Source of the DNA: Donghicola tyrosinivorans
GTDB lineage: Bacteria > Pseudomonadota > Alphaproteobacteria > Rhodobacterales > Rhodobacteraceae
Length of the DNA: 64,000 nt
Reading direction: 5' to 3'
Assembly: GCF_003003355.1 (NCBI RefSeq)
Contig: NZ_PVTQ01000011.1
Location: forward strand, 91,008-155,007
Shown here: positions 35,138 through 43,471 of the stretch, in pieces
Layout: each line of letters starts with the position of its first letter
Position numbering within the stretch: position 1 is the first letter of the stretch
Notes under the pieces: model-generated
Seen by the model: the letters and a program-made list of their open reading frames with translations, nothing else
Database searches by the model: none
What the model was told of the DNA's origin: nothing
Translations under genes and position numbers: made by a program

Positions 35138-36511
35138 ATGCACGACGCCGCCATTGCCGCGCTTTCCGACCTGCTGGGGGACCGCCTGGTCACCACCAGA
35201 GCCGACCGTGAATTGCACGGCCAGAACGAGACCTATTATCCTCTGACGCTCCCCGATGCGGTGGCCTATCCGGAAAGCACCGAAGAGGTCTCGGCGATCC
35301 TGAAGATCTGCAATGAACACCTCTGCCCCGTCGTGGCCTATGGTGCGGCCAGTTCCCTAGAGGGTCAGCACTTGGCCGTTCGGGGCGGCATCAGTCTGGA
35401 CATGAACCGGATGAACAAGCTGCTGAAGGTCAACGCCGAAGACCTGAACGCAGTGGTTCAGCCGGGACTTACCCGATTGACCTTGAACGAGGAATTGCGG
35501 GCCACGGGCCTGTTCTTTCCAGTCGATCCCGGTGCCGATGCCAGCATCGGCGGCATGACCGCCACCCGCGCCAGCGGCACCACCGCCGTGCGCTATGGCA
35601 CCATGCGCGAAAACATTCTGGCGATGGAGGCTGTGCTGGCCGACGGCACCATTGTGCGCACCGGCTCGCAGGCGCGCAAATCCGCGACCGGTTATGACCT
35701 GACCCACCTGTTGGTGGGCAGCGAAGGCACGCTGGCGATCATTACCGAACTGACCGTCCGCCTTCAGGGCCAGCCCGAAGCCATCAGCGCCGCCACCTGC
35801 CGTTTCGACAGCGTCGAGGATGCGGTGAACTGCGTGATCCTGACCATCCAGTCGGGCCTGCCGATGGCGCGTATTGAACTGCTGGATCAGAACATGGTCA
35901 AAGGGTTCAACAAATACGCGAACGCGGGTCTACCCGAGACCCCGCATCTGTTCCTTGAGTTCCACGGCACCCCTGCGGGCGTTGCCGAACAGTCCGAAAC
36001 CTTTGGCGCGATTGCCGAGGACTTCGGCGCGCAGGATTTCAAGACCGCCACCAAGACCGAAGACCGCAACGCCCTGTGGGCCATGCGCCACAAGGCCCAC
36101 TATGCCAGCGCCGCACTTGGTGATGGCGGGCATCTGATGACCACGGATGTTTGCGTGCCGATCTCGCGTCTGGCCGAGGCCGTCACCCAGTCGCAAGAGG
36201 CCGCTGGCCGCTATGGCCTGTGCGTGACCATCGTGGGCCATGTGGGCGATGGTAACTTCCACTGCGGGATCAGCCTTGATCCCACCAATGACGAAGAGCT
36301 GAAACGCGGCAAAGCCTTCAGCGCCGAGTTGAACGAGCTTGCCCTGCGCGTTGGCGGCACCGTCAGCGGAGAGCATGGCATCGGCGTCGGCAAGCAAGCC
36401 TATATGGAGGCCGAGCATGGGAGCGCGCTGATCATGATGCGCGCCATCAAGACCGCTCTGGACCCCAAGAACATCCTCAATCCGGGCAAAATGTTGCCCT
36501 CGAACGCATGA
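35138..36511 (+). CDS. FAD-linked oxidase, GlcD/D-lactate dehydrogenase family
   Basis: 457 residues. The FAD-binding type 4 (PCMH) domain has VVAYGAASSLEGQ near residue 67, then PVDPGADASIGGMTATRASGT and TGYDLTHLLVGSEGTLAI. The C-terminal cap holds the metal-site histidines VGHVGDGNFHCG and SGEHGIGVGK. It oxidises a 2-hydroxy acid such as D-lactate, glycolate or a longer sugar acid and passes electrons to the respiratory chain or a cytochrome. GlcE and GlcF partners are not nearby. It would suit lactate or glycolate released by upstream aldolase steps. Confidence 0.88.
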   Translation: MHDAAIAALSDLLGDRLVTTRADRELHGQNETYYPLTLPDAVAYPESTEEVSAILKICNEHLCPVVAYGAASSLEGQHLAVRGGISLDMNRMNKLLKVNAEDLNAVVQPGLTRLTLNEELRATGLFFPVDPGADASIGGMTATRASGTTAVRYGTMRENILAMEAVLADGTIVRTGSQARKSATGYDLTHLLVGSEGTLAIITELTVRLQGQPEAISAATCRFDSVEDAVNCVILTIQSGLPMARIELLDQNMVKGFNKYANAGLPETPHLFLEFHGTPAGVAEQSETFGAIAEDFGAQDFKTATKTEDRNALWAMRHKAHYASAALGDGGHLMTTDVCVPISRLAEAVTQSQEAAGRYGLCVTIVGHVGDGNFHCGISLDPTNDEELKRGKAFSAELNELALRVGGTVSGEHGIGVGKQAYMEAEHGSALIMMRAIKTALDPKNILNPGKMLPSNA

Positions 36512-36517
36512 GGCCCA

Positions 36518-37672
36518 ATGATGCTGCCCAATAACAACCACGCTTCCGAAGGAACCTTTGTCGGCCGCGTCTGGCGCCCCGGCATCGGCCCCGCCATCGT
36601 CACCCTGCGCGGCGATCAAGTCATCGACATCACCAGCAAGACCGCACCCACAATGCGCGACCTCTTGGAACTGGCCGATCCGATCGCCTATGTGCGCGAC
36701 ACCGAAGGCACGGTGATTGCCACCCTGCCCGATCTGTCTTCGGCCAGTGTCGAGGGCGCAGGAAAGGACGATCTGCGCATTCTGGCCCCTTGTGACCTGC
36801 AAGCGGTCAAAGCCTGCGGCGTGACCTTTGCCGAAAGCATGGTCGAGCGGGTCATCGAAGAACAGGCCGCAGGCGATGCCGACCGCGCCGAAGAAATCCG
36901 CGCCAAGGTCAAAGAGCGCATCGGTGACAGCCTGTCCGGCATCACCCCCGGTAGCGACAAGGCGATGGAGGTCAAAAAGATCCTGATCGCCGAAGGTCTC
37001 TGGTCCCAGTACCTAGAGGTCGGCATCGGCCCCGACGCCGAAGTCTTCTCCAAGGCCCAACCCATGAGCTCCATGGGCTGCGGTGCCGCCGTCGGCCTGC
37101 ACCCGATCAGCAACTGGAACAACCCCGAGCCCGAGATCGTTCTGGCCGTCAACAGCCGTGGCGAGATCAAAGGCGCCGCCCTTGGCAACGACGTGAACCT
37201 GCGCGATGTGGAAGGCCGCAGCGCCCTGCTGCTTGGCAAGGCCAAGGACAACAATGCCAGCTGCGCCATCGGCCCCTTCGTTCGCCTCTTTGATGACAGC
37301 TACGGCATGGAACAGGTCGAAACAGCCGAACTGACCCTCAAGGTCACTGGCGAGGATGGCTTTATCCTGAACGGCCATAGTTCGATGACCAAGATCAGCC
37401 GCAAGCCCGCCGATCTGGCCCGTCAGACCTGCGGGCGCCATCACCAGTATCCGGACGGGTTCTTCCTGTTCCTCGGCACGCTGTTCGCCCCCATTCAGGA
37501 TCGCGACAATCCGGGACAGGGTTTTACCCACAAAGTCGGCGATCTGGTCGAGATTTCCGAGCCCAACCTCGGCACGCTGACCAACACCGTCCGCCTGTCC
37601 ACCGAATGCCCCGAATGGACCTTTGGCACCAGCGCCTTGATGCGCAATCTGGCCGGCCGCGGCCTGCTGTAA
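36518..37672 (+). CDS. FAH-family 2-keto-3-deoxy-pentonate dehydratase-like (XylX/AraD1 type)
   Basis: 384 residues, longer than ordinary FAH proteins and matching the Caulobacter XylX and AraD1 group. Those dehydrate 2-keto-3-deoxy-xylonate or -arabonate to alpha-ketoglutarate semialdehyde. Signature parts: SSMGCGAAVGLHPISNWNNP, PEIVLAVNSRGEI, metal-site GNDVNLRDVEGRSALLLGKA, and RHHQYPDGFFLFLGTLFAPI. The start at 36518 (ATGATG) allows two Met. It is in the idnD-like operon, followed by denD after 22 bases. A pentonate or hexonate derived 2-keto-3-deoxy acid is the likely substrate. Confidence 0.85.
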   Translation: MMLPNNNHASEGTFVGRVWRPGIGPAIVTLRGDQVIDITSKTAPTMRDLLELADPIAYVRDTEGTVIATLPDLSSASVEGAGKDDLRILAPCDLQAVKACGVTFAESMVERVIEEQAAGDADRAEEIRAKVKERIGDSLSGITPGSDKAMEVKKILIAEGLWSQYLEVGIGPDAEVFSKAQPMSSMGCGAAVGLHPISNWNNPEPEIVLAVNSRGEIKGAALGNDVNLRDVEGRSALLLGKAKDNNASCAIGPFVRLFDDSYGMEQVETAELTLKVTGEDGFILNGHSSMTKISRKPADLARQTCGRHHQYPDGFFLFLGTLFAPIQDRDNPGQGFTHKVGDLVEISEPNLGTLTNTVRLSTECPEWTFGTSALMRNLAGRGLL

Positions 37673-37694
37673 TCCGTCTTTGGGAGGAGACCCC

Positions 37695-38660
37695 ATGAAA
37701 GTACTTATCATCGGCGGCGGCGGTCTTGTGGGCCAAAAGCTGGCCCGCGCTCTGGCTGCCCGCGAAACCCTGCGCGGCGCCCCCATCAGCAGCCTTGTGC
37801 TGGCGGATGTGATCGACCCCGCACAGGTCGACGCTCCTTTCGAGGTGCAGACCGTCACCTGCGACATCGCCGATCCGGCCAGCGTTGCCAGCGTCATCGA
37901 TGCCGACACCGATGTGATCTACCTGCTGGCGGCCATCGTATCGGGCCAAGCCGAAGAGGACATGACCCTCGGTTATCAAATCAACATGATGGGCACCATG
38001 AACGTGCTGGAACGTTGCCGCGAGTTGGCCTCGAAACCGGTGGTGGTTTTCACCTCATCGATCGCGGTCTACGGCGGCGAAGTGGCCGACCCGATCATCG
38101 ACGACAGCTTCCTGAACCCGCAAACCAGCTACGGCGCGCAAAAGGCGATTGGAGAGCTGTTGATCAACGACTACAGCCGCAAGGGCATCGTGGACGGTCG
38201 CGGCTTCCGCCTGCCCACGATCTCGGTCCGCCCGGGCAAGCCGAACCGCGCCGCCAGCGGTTTCATGTCGTCGATCTTCCGCGAACCGTTGAACGGGCAA
38301 GAGGCCGTCTGCCCTGTCGATCCGGACTTCCCGCACTATTACCTCAGCCCCCGCAAATGCATCGAGAACCTGATCAAAGGCGCGGAAATCCCTGCGCAGG
38401 ACTTAGGCAAAAACCGATGCATGATGATGCCGGGCCGTATGTGGACCATCGACCAGATGATCGAGGCCATGCGCAACGTCTGCGGCCCCGAGCCGGAAAA
38501 GCTGATCCGCTGGGAAGAACAGCCCGAAATCCTTGCCATCGTCAAAGGTTGGCGCTTCGATCTGCGCCCCGAAAAGGCGCTGAGACTTGGCCTCACTGCC
38601 GACGACAGCTTTGAGGACAACATCCGCTACTATCTCGAAGACGACAAACCTGTCGTGTGA
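37695..38660 (+). CDS. denD: DenD-like NAD-dependent dehydrogenase, copy 1
   Basis: 321 residues, extended SDR (epimerase-like) fold. IIGGGGLVGQKLARALA at the N-terminus, FTSSIAVYGGE, and YGAQKAIGELLINDYSRKG with the Tyr-Lys pair near 151-155. FRLPTISVRPGKPNRAAS is typical of the D-erythronate dehydrogenase family, which oxidises D-erythronate at C-2 to feed OtnI, OtnK and OtnC. It has the same length as, and is very similar to, the copy at 55927-56892. GGGAGGAG precedes the start. Last gene of its unit; a terminator follows at once. Confidence 0.86.
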   Translation: MKVLIIGGGGLVGQKLARALAARETLRGAPISSLVLADVIDPAQVDAPFEVQTVTCDIADPASVASVIDADTDVIYLLAAIVSGQAEEDMTLGYQINMMGTMNVLERCRELASKPVVVFTSSIAVYGGEVADPIIDDSFLNPQTSYGAQKAIGELLINDYSRKGIVDGRGFRLPTISVRPGKPNRAASGFMSSIFREPLNGQEAVCPVDPDFPHYYLSPRKCIENLIKGAEIPAQDLGKNRCMMMPGRMWTIDQMIEAMRNVCGPEPEKLIRWEEQPEILAIVKGWRFDLRPEKALRLGLTADDSFEDNIRYYLEDDKPVV

Positions 38661-38665
38661 ATACC

Positions 38666-38697
38666 AAAGGCCCGCCTCTCATAAGGCGGGCCTTTTT
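38666..38697. terminator. Bidirectional intrinsic terminator
   Basis: AAAGGCCCGCCT and AGGCGGGCCTTTTT pair around a short loop. It separates the convergent denD (plus) and intradiol-dioxygenase-like gene (minus, stop at 38700), with T on one side and A on the other. Confidence 0.88.
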
Positions 38698-38699
38698 CG

Positions 38700-39512
38700 T
38701 TACGCCAGACCGATCACACAGGTACCGCGAAACCCCGCGGCCGGATCGCCGGTCAGCTTCAGCATCTGCTGGTCTTTCTGAGCGTCGGAATTGTCCTCAA
38801 AGATCATGTCACGATTGAAATCCTGCCGCGCTAGATGTCGCGACCCGTTGCTATATATCCCGCTCTCGGCCTCATATACCGCCACACAGTCCGCCTCCGG
38901 TAGGGATATCTGCGATGTCAGCACACTCTCCCGCCCCGAGACGATCTGATCCGCGCTGGTAAAAACCTCGAAATGGAAATGCGGCCATCGACCGTCATAG
39001 CAGCCTGGAAAGATCGTCGTGAAACGCACAACCCCGTCTTCATCTGAAATTCCGACGCCACGCAGGTAGTTGCGATCACCATCGTCGTACAGGGAATAAT
39101 TTCCCACCGCATCGCAGTGCCACAGATACACCGCCCGCCCCGCCAAAGGCGAACACCCGTCTGCCGCATCTACCAAGGTCAACGCCACATCCAGCGGCAC
39201 GCCTGCCGCAACAGGCGTCATTCCGTTGAAACTCGGGCGCAGGTCCTGACGAATGATCCCCTCCTGCGTCAGGACATTGACCGAGCCCCCGCGCCCGCCA
39301 GCACCATCCGCAGGAAAGGGTCCCGCCGTCTCACGGCTATTGACCACGCATTGCAGCAGGCCCGCAGCAGAACTGGGTGTCGCCACCATAGCCCCCGCCC
39401 CCAGCAAAAAGCCCAACGCACTGCGGCGCCCCAATAAACGCGGCAAGTCGTGGCGCAGACCCAAATCGTGGTCGTCCGTGTGGCTGTTCACTGCGATACT
39501 CTCTCTGGTCAT
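38700..39512 (-). CDS. Intradiol ring-cleavage dioxygenase-like protein with Tat signal
   Basis: 270 residues. The N-terminal region has a twin-arginine-type signal (LLGRRSALGFLLGAGAMVA, residues about 26-44). The C-terminal part contains VYLWHCDAVGNYSLYDDG and GCYDGRWPHFHFEV, matching the iron-ligand Tyr and His positions of protocatechuate 3,4-dioxygenase beta-like proteins. Exported intradiol-like proteins of this kind are common, but their substrates are mostly unknown. It lies alone between a terminator and an interspersed repeat, so its link with the sugar-acid genes is only positional. RBS AAAGGAG. Confidence 0.82.
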   Translation of the reverse strand: MTRESIAVNSHTDDHDLGLRHDLPRLLGRRSALGFLLGAGAMVATPSSAAGLLQCVVNSRETAGPFPADGAGGRGGSVNVLTQEGIIRQDLRPSFNGMTPVAAGVPLDVALTLVDAADGCSPLAGRAVYLWHCDAVGNYSLYDDGDRNYLRGVGISDEDGVVRFTTIFPGCYDGRWPHFHFEVFTSADQIVSGRESVLTSQISLPEADCVAVYEAESGIYSNGSRHLARQDFNRDMIFEDNSDAQKDQQMLKLTGDPAAGFRGTCVIGLA

Positions 39513-39601
39513 GAAATTCTCCTTTCATGACACAAACGCAGCAACAGATCATTTCCGCCAGATTGCCACGTTCACAACCCCGCGACCGCAAACGGACCCA
39601 A

Positions 39602-39667
39602 TTCATCTTGGCAAAAATACCTCGGGGGTGAATTGGGCCCGAAGGCCCAAGAGGGGGCAGCGCCCCA
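39602..39667 (-). repeat. Interspersed 3'-end element after the HpcH aldolase gene
   Basis: Same composite element as 1495-1564. On the minus strand, a few bases after the stop at 39673, comes a GC hairpin (GGGGCGC/TGCCCC) with TCTTG. A second stem built from GGGCC/GGCCC follows, then GAGGTATTTTTGCCAAGATG. Outside the second stem, the two copies match closely. Confidence 0.65.
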
Positions 39668-39672
39668 TCCCC

Positions 39673-40446
39673 TTAACCGTAGGCCTTACGCGCCGCGGCC
39701 AGACTGTCGCGCACCGTGCGCTGCATGGCGATCATATCCAGATCGACCGCAGTAAAGACGCTGCCCGCCTCAACCGCCATTGCCGTCAATTCAGGGTCCA
39801 GCGACAGGAAGCCCGCAGGCTTGCCGTGGGCCCGCACCCGTTTGATCCCATCCACAATCGCCGCACGCACATCGGGGTGCCGCGCATTGCCTGCATGCCC
39901 CAATGAGGCCGACAAATCCGCAGGGCCAATGAACACGCCGTCAATGCCGTCCAGCGCGGCAATCTCGTCCAGATTGTCCAAGCCCTTCTGGGTCTCGATC
40001 TGCACCAGCAGGCACACCTCTTCCCTTGCACGGGAAAAATAGTCCTTCACCTGCCCGAACTTGTTGGCTCGGGTCGAGCCGCCCATGCCGCGAAAGCCCC
40101 GCGGTGCATAGTCCACAGCGTCCACCGCAAGCTGCGCTTCCTCGACGGTCTGCACATAGGGGATCAGCAGGGTCTGCGCGCCGATGTCCAGCAGGCGCTT
40201 GATCTCGCCGCTGTCCAGTTGGATGGGACGAACGACAGGGTGCGTTTCATAGGCCGACATTGCTTGCAGCATATGCAGAACACTAACCACATCATTGGGT
40301 GTATGCTCGCAATCCAAGAGCATCCAGTCATAGCCCACACCCGCCAGCATCTCGGTCGCGGCCACATCGCGGACAGTGGACCATAGACCGATCTGTTGCT
40401 GACCGGCCTGAATGGCGCGTTTGAAACCGTTGGCGATCTTTTCCAT
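39673..40446 (-). CDS. HpcH/HpaI-family aldolase (2-keto-3-deoxy-acid aldolase)
   Basis: 257 residues, class II pyruvate aldolase TIM barrel. GLWSTVRDVAATEMLAGVGYDWMLLDCEHTPND at the N-terminus (split motif DCEHTPND), RPIQLDSGEIKRLLDIGAQTLLIPYV, metal-binding Glu in LLVQIETQKG near residue 148 and Asp in IGPADLSASLG near 174. It cleaves 2-keto-3-deoxy sugar acids into pyruvate plus an aldehyde (lactaldehyde, glycolaldehyde or glyceraldehyde type). Third gene of a unit with the aminotransferase and hydroxyacid dehydrogenase; its start abuts the dehydrogenase stop. Confidence 0.9.
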   Translation of the reverse strand: MEKIANGFKRAIQAGQQQIGLWSTVRDVAATEMLAGVGYDWMLLDCEHTPNDVVSVLHMLQAMSAYETHPVVRPIQLDSGEIKRLLDIGAQTLLIPYVQTVEEAQLAVDAVDYAPRGFRGMGGSTRANKFGQVKDYFSRAREEVCLLVQIETQKGLDNLDEIAALDGIDGVFIGPADLSASLGHAGNARHPDVRAAIVDGIKRVRAHGKPAGFLSLDPELTAMAVEAGSVFTAVDLDMIAMQRTVRDSLAAARKAYG

Positions 40447-41390
40447 CAGTTCACCGGCGTGACCAGATCACGTCCCTCAAAATATGCGGTGACGTTGGAC
40501 AGTTGTAGTTCTGCCATATCGCGGCGGGTCTCATGGGTGCCCGAACCCTGATGAGGCTGCAGCACCACATTCTTCAGTGCATAGAAGCGTTCATCGATCT
40601 TTGGCTCGTTCAGGAAAACGTCCAATGCCGCACCGGCGATCTTGCCCTGCTCCAGCGCGTCCAGCATCGCACCTTCATCAATGGTCGACCCGCGCGAGAT
40701 GTTGCAGATGATGCCCTTTTCGCCCAGAGCGTTGATGACCTCGGCGCTGACATAGCCTTCGGTCTCGCTACCGCCCACAAGCGCCACAACGAACCAGTCC
40801 ACCGCTTTAGCAAGGCTGACGGGGTCCGCGTGATAGGTCCAACCGGGGGTCTCTTTCTCGCTGCGCGAATGGTAGTGGATATCCATCTTGAAGGCTGCCA
40901 GACGGTCAGCGATCTCGCGCCCGATGCGGCCCATGCCGCAGATACCGACGGTGCCACCGGACATCTTGCGGTTCAGGGGCAGATTGGTCCCCGCCGCCCA
41001 CTGCCCCGAGCGGGTCAGCGCGTCGCCTTCGACCATGTTACGGGTCTGGGCCAGCATCATGCCAACGGCCAGATCGGCCACATCATCATTCAACACGTTC
41101 GGCGTATTGGTGACTTTGACGCCACGTGCGCTGGCAGCCGCCACGTCGATCGCATCATAGCCGACGCCAAAGTTGGCGATCAGACCCAGACCGCTAAGCG
41201 GGTCCATCGCCGCGCCGCCAAAGGGCGCGTGCCCCTTGAAGACCACCGCCGTGATCCCTGCGCGAATATCCTCAGCCACGGCTGCGATGTCATCAGGCGT
41301 TTCCGCGTAGATGTTGGGATAATTGGCGTCGAAACGGGCACGCTCTTCATCATTGAATGCGCCACAGACAAGCAGTTTAACTTCGGTCAT
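40446..41390 (-). CDS. D-2-hydroxyacid dehydrogenase (glyoxylate/hydroxypyruvate reductase type)
   Basis: 314 residues. NAD(P)-binding motif GGTVGICGMGRIGREIADRL near 145 (GxGxxG). Catalytic Arg in NISRGSTIDE, Glu in FLNEPKIDE and His in LQPHQGSGTHETR. It reduces glyoxylate, hydroxypyruvate or a related 2-keto acid. It would handle small keto acids or aldehyde-derived products of the aldolase encoded next to it. It lies 21 bases after the aminotransferase gene. Confidence 0.9.
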   Translation of the reverse strand: MTEVKLLVCGAFNDEERARFDANYPNIYAETPDDIAAVAEDIRAGITAVVFKGHAPFGGAAMDPLSGLGLIANFGVGYDAIDVAAASARGVKVTNTPNVLNDDVADLAVGMMLAQTRNMVEGDALTRSGQWAAGTNLPLNRKMSGGTVGICGMGRIGREIADRLAAFKMDIHYHSRSEKETPGWTYHADPVSLAKAVDWFVVALVGGSETEGYVSAEVINALGEKGIICNISRGSTIDEGAMLDALEQGKIAGAALDVFLNEPKIDERFYALKNVVLQPHQGSGTHETRRDMAELQLSNVTAYFEGRDLVTPVN

Positions 41391-41411
41391 TTCGTGTTTC
41401 CTTTCCGTGGC

Positions 41412-42581
41412 TTAAAGAAGCTTTTTGATGCGCGAAATCGCTTCGAGAATATTCTCGGTCGAGTTCGCATAAGAGAACCGCAGGTAGCCTTCGCCCCATG
41501 CGCCGAAAGAGGTGCCCGCCACCGTGGCAACGCCAGCCTCTTCCAAGAACTTGTCCTGAGCCTGCTTTGAGGTCAGCCCCGTGCCTTCGATGTTCGGGAA
41601 GGCATAAAAAGCCCCCGCCGCATCGGCGCAGCGCACGCCGGGCAGATCGTTCAGCGCATCGACGATCACCTGACGGCGGGCGTCGAATTGGGCCACCATG
41701 TCCGTGACGCAATCCTGCGGGCCGTTCAGCGCCGCAAGGCCTGCGTACTGGGTCGGCGCATTCACACAGGAATGGTCGTTGATGCAAAGACGGGTCACGT
41801 GATCCACCGCCGCCTCAGGCCAGACCGCATAGCCAAGACGCCAGCCGGTCATGGCATAGGTCTTGGACCAGCCATCCAACATGATCAGGCGATCACGGAT
41901 TTCAGGGTATTGCAGCAGGCTGGTGTGCTCGCGCCCGCCATACAGCATCTGGCTGTAAATCTCGTCCGACATCAGCGCCACATGGGGGTGATCCATGAGA
42001 CCTGCGACCAGCTTGTCGATCTCGGCCTTGGGGGTCACGCCGCCGGTGGGGTTGGCGGGGCTGTTGATGATAATCAGGCGAGTACGTTCAGTGATCTGTG
42101 ACAGAACCTGTTCCGCGCTGAAGGCAAAGCCGTTCTTCTCTTCCAGCGCAATCGGCACCGGCGTTGCGCCCGAGTATTTGATGACCGATTCATAGATCGG
42201 AAAGCCCGGATTGGGATACATGATCTCGGCTCCCGGTTGGCCGAACATCATCACCGCAAAGAACATGGTGGGCTTGCCGCCGGGCACCACGACCACGTTG
42301 TCAGGGTTCACCTCTACCCTGTGACGGCGATGCAGGTCTGCGGCCACTGCTTGGCGCAAAGGCAGGATGCCGTTGGCGGGCGTGTACCCGTGCTGACCGT
42401 CGCGGATCGCTTTGATGGCGGCCTCGCTGATATGCTCTGGCGTGGCAAAGTCCGGCTGGCCGATCCCGAGGTTGATAATATCCTTGCCCTGCTGCGCCAA
42501 AGCCTGAGCCCGCGCCAGCACCACAAAGGCAGACTCGGTTCCCAGACGCGACAGACTGTCGGCGAAAATCATGCCCGACAT
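41412..42581 (-). CDS. Class I/II PLP-dependent aminotransferase
   Basis: 389 residues. Fold type I: the PLP lysine is K240 in GWSKTYAMTGWRLGYA, with NSPANPTGGV near 173 and LMSDEIYSQMLY. It resembles AspC-like aminotransferases. The start at 42581 follows GGGAGGAG. First gene of a unit under operator site 6. It could convert hydroxypyruvate or glyoxylate formed in sugar-acid breakdown into serine or glycine; the amino donor and acceptor cannot be read from sequence. Confidence 0.88.
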   Translation of the reverse strand: MSGMIFADSLSRLGTESAFVVLARAQALAQQGKDIINLGIGQPDFATPEHISEAAIKAIRDGQHGYTPANGILPLRQAVAADLHRRHRVEVNPDNVVVVPGGKPTMFFAVMMFGQPGAEIMYPNPGFPIYESVIKYSGATPVPIALEEKNGFAFSAEQVLSQITERTRLIIINSPANPTGGVTPKAEIDKLVAGLMDHPHVALMSDEIYSQMLYGGREHTSLLQYPEIRDRLIMLDGWSKTYAMTGWRLGYAVWPEAAVDHVTRLCINDHSCVNAPTQYAGLAALNGPQDCVTDMVAQFDARRQVIVDALNDLPGVRCADAAGAFYAFPNIEGTGLTSKQAQDKFLEEAGVATVAGTSFGAWGEGYLRFSYANSTENILEAISRIKKLL

Positions 42582-42607
42582 AAGCGCTCCTCCCAACTGA
42601 AATAGGC

Positions 42608-42640
42608 GGTTCCGGTGCCCCTCCTCCGACCACCGGAACC
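42608..42640 (-). promoter_or_regulatory. Perfect 10-bp inverted repeat in the aminotransferase leader
   Basis: GGTTCCGGTG (42608-42617) and CACCGGAACC (42631-42640) pair perfectly around 13 bases. It lies between operator site 6 and the start codon, so it is probably in the mRNA leader of the minus-strand unit. No T-run follows. It may be a second protein-binding site, a leader hairpin, or a factor-dependent terminator of the upstream otn unit. Confidence 0.5.
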
Positions 42641-42650
42641 ATTCAGGAAA

Positions 42651-42664
42651 TTTGGTATACCAAA
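42651..42664. promoter_or_regulatory. Palindromic operator TTTGGTATACCAAA (site 6)
   Basis: Perfect 14-bp palindrome identical to site 1, about 70 bp upstream of the aminotransferase start and just downstream of the otnI stop. It extends the predicted GntR regulon to 42.6 kb. Confidence 0.8.
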
Positions 42665-42709
42665 ATTTCCCTTATGCAAAGAGCCATTGCCGCCCTGCGC
42701 GGCAAATCC

Positions 42710-43471
42710 TCAGAGATAGTCTTTCAGCCAGTCCAAAGTCTCTTCGGTGCTGCCGGTGGGTTTGTATTCAGCCCCCACGGGTGCCTTGTAGCCAAGACCC
42801 TCAATGACCTTGAAAATATGGGCGTAGTTCACCTCGCCATGATCAGGCGCGCCGCGATCGGGGACCGAGGCAAACTGGATATGGCCAATCTTTGGCAACA
42901 GGCGCTCAATCGCGTGGCTCAGATCCCCCTGCATCAGCTGCATGTGGTAGCAATCGAACATCAGTTTGATGTTGGGCTCGTCCACCAGTTCGATGATCTG
43001 TTCTGCATGATCGCTGGTGGTCATGAAGTAGCCCGGCACATCATAGGTGTTCAGCGGCTCGATCAGGATGGTGATGCCGTGGGGCGCGGCCTGTTTACAG
43101 GCATAGCGCAACTTCGAGACGAACATCTTCTGCGCCTCAACACCCTTTGCCTTGCCCGCCATAACATGGATCGCGCCTGCGCCAATCTCGGCGGCATAGG
43201 CAACGGCTTGATCGATGGCTGCGCGTGCATCCACCTCGCGTCCTGGCAGCGCGCAAAGGCCGAACTCGCCCCCCGCCACATCACCGGGGATGGTGTTGAG
43301 GCCAAGCATCTTCAGCCCTGTCTCTTCCAACGCCGCCTTCACCTCTGCGGCTGGGGTGTCATAGGGAAAATGGCATTCAACCGCGTGAAATCCCGCCGCT
43401 TTGGCAGCGCGGATGGCATCGGGCAAGGACAGTTCTTTCCACAGAAAGCCAAGATTTGCAGAAAATTGCAT
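42710..43471 (-). CDS. otnI: Hydroxypyruvate isomerase family protein, 2-oxo-tetronate isomerase (OtnI)-like
   Basis: 253 residues, AP-endonuclease-2/xylose-isomerase-like TIM barrel. MQFSANLGFLWKE is the typical N-terminus. Metal and substrate residues are in ILIEPLNTYDVPGYF (Glu), LMFDCYHMQ (Asp/His) and VGAEYKP (Glu). OtnI interconverts 2-oxo- and 3-oxo-tetronate. The ATG at 43471 shares a base with the otnC stop (TGATG); a GTG three codons earlier is possible. Fourth gene of ltnD-otnK-otnC-otnI. Confidence 0.88.
   Translation of the reverse strand: MQFSANLGFLWKELSLPDAIRAAKAAGFHAVECHFPYDTPAAEVKAALEETGLKMLGLNTIPGDVAGGEFGLCALPGREVDARAAIDQAVAYAAEIGAGAIHVMAGKAKGVEAQKMFVSKLRYACKQAAPHGITILIEPLNTYDVPGYFMTTSDHAEQIIELVDEPNIKLMFDCYHMQLMQGDLSHAIERLLPKIGHIQFASVPDRGAPDHGEVNYAHIFKVIEGLGYKAPVGAEYKPTGSTEETLDWLKDYL

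Noticed and set aside
39513..39601. The intradiol-dioxygenase-like protein as part of an aromatic degradation cluster.
   Set aside because: No other aromatic pathway genes are nearby, and the Tat-type signal points to an exported protein of unclear substrate.
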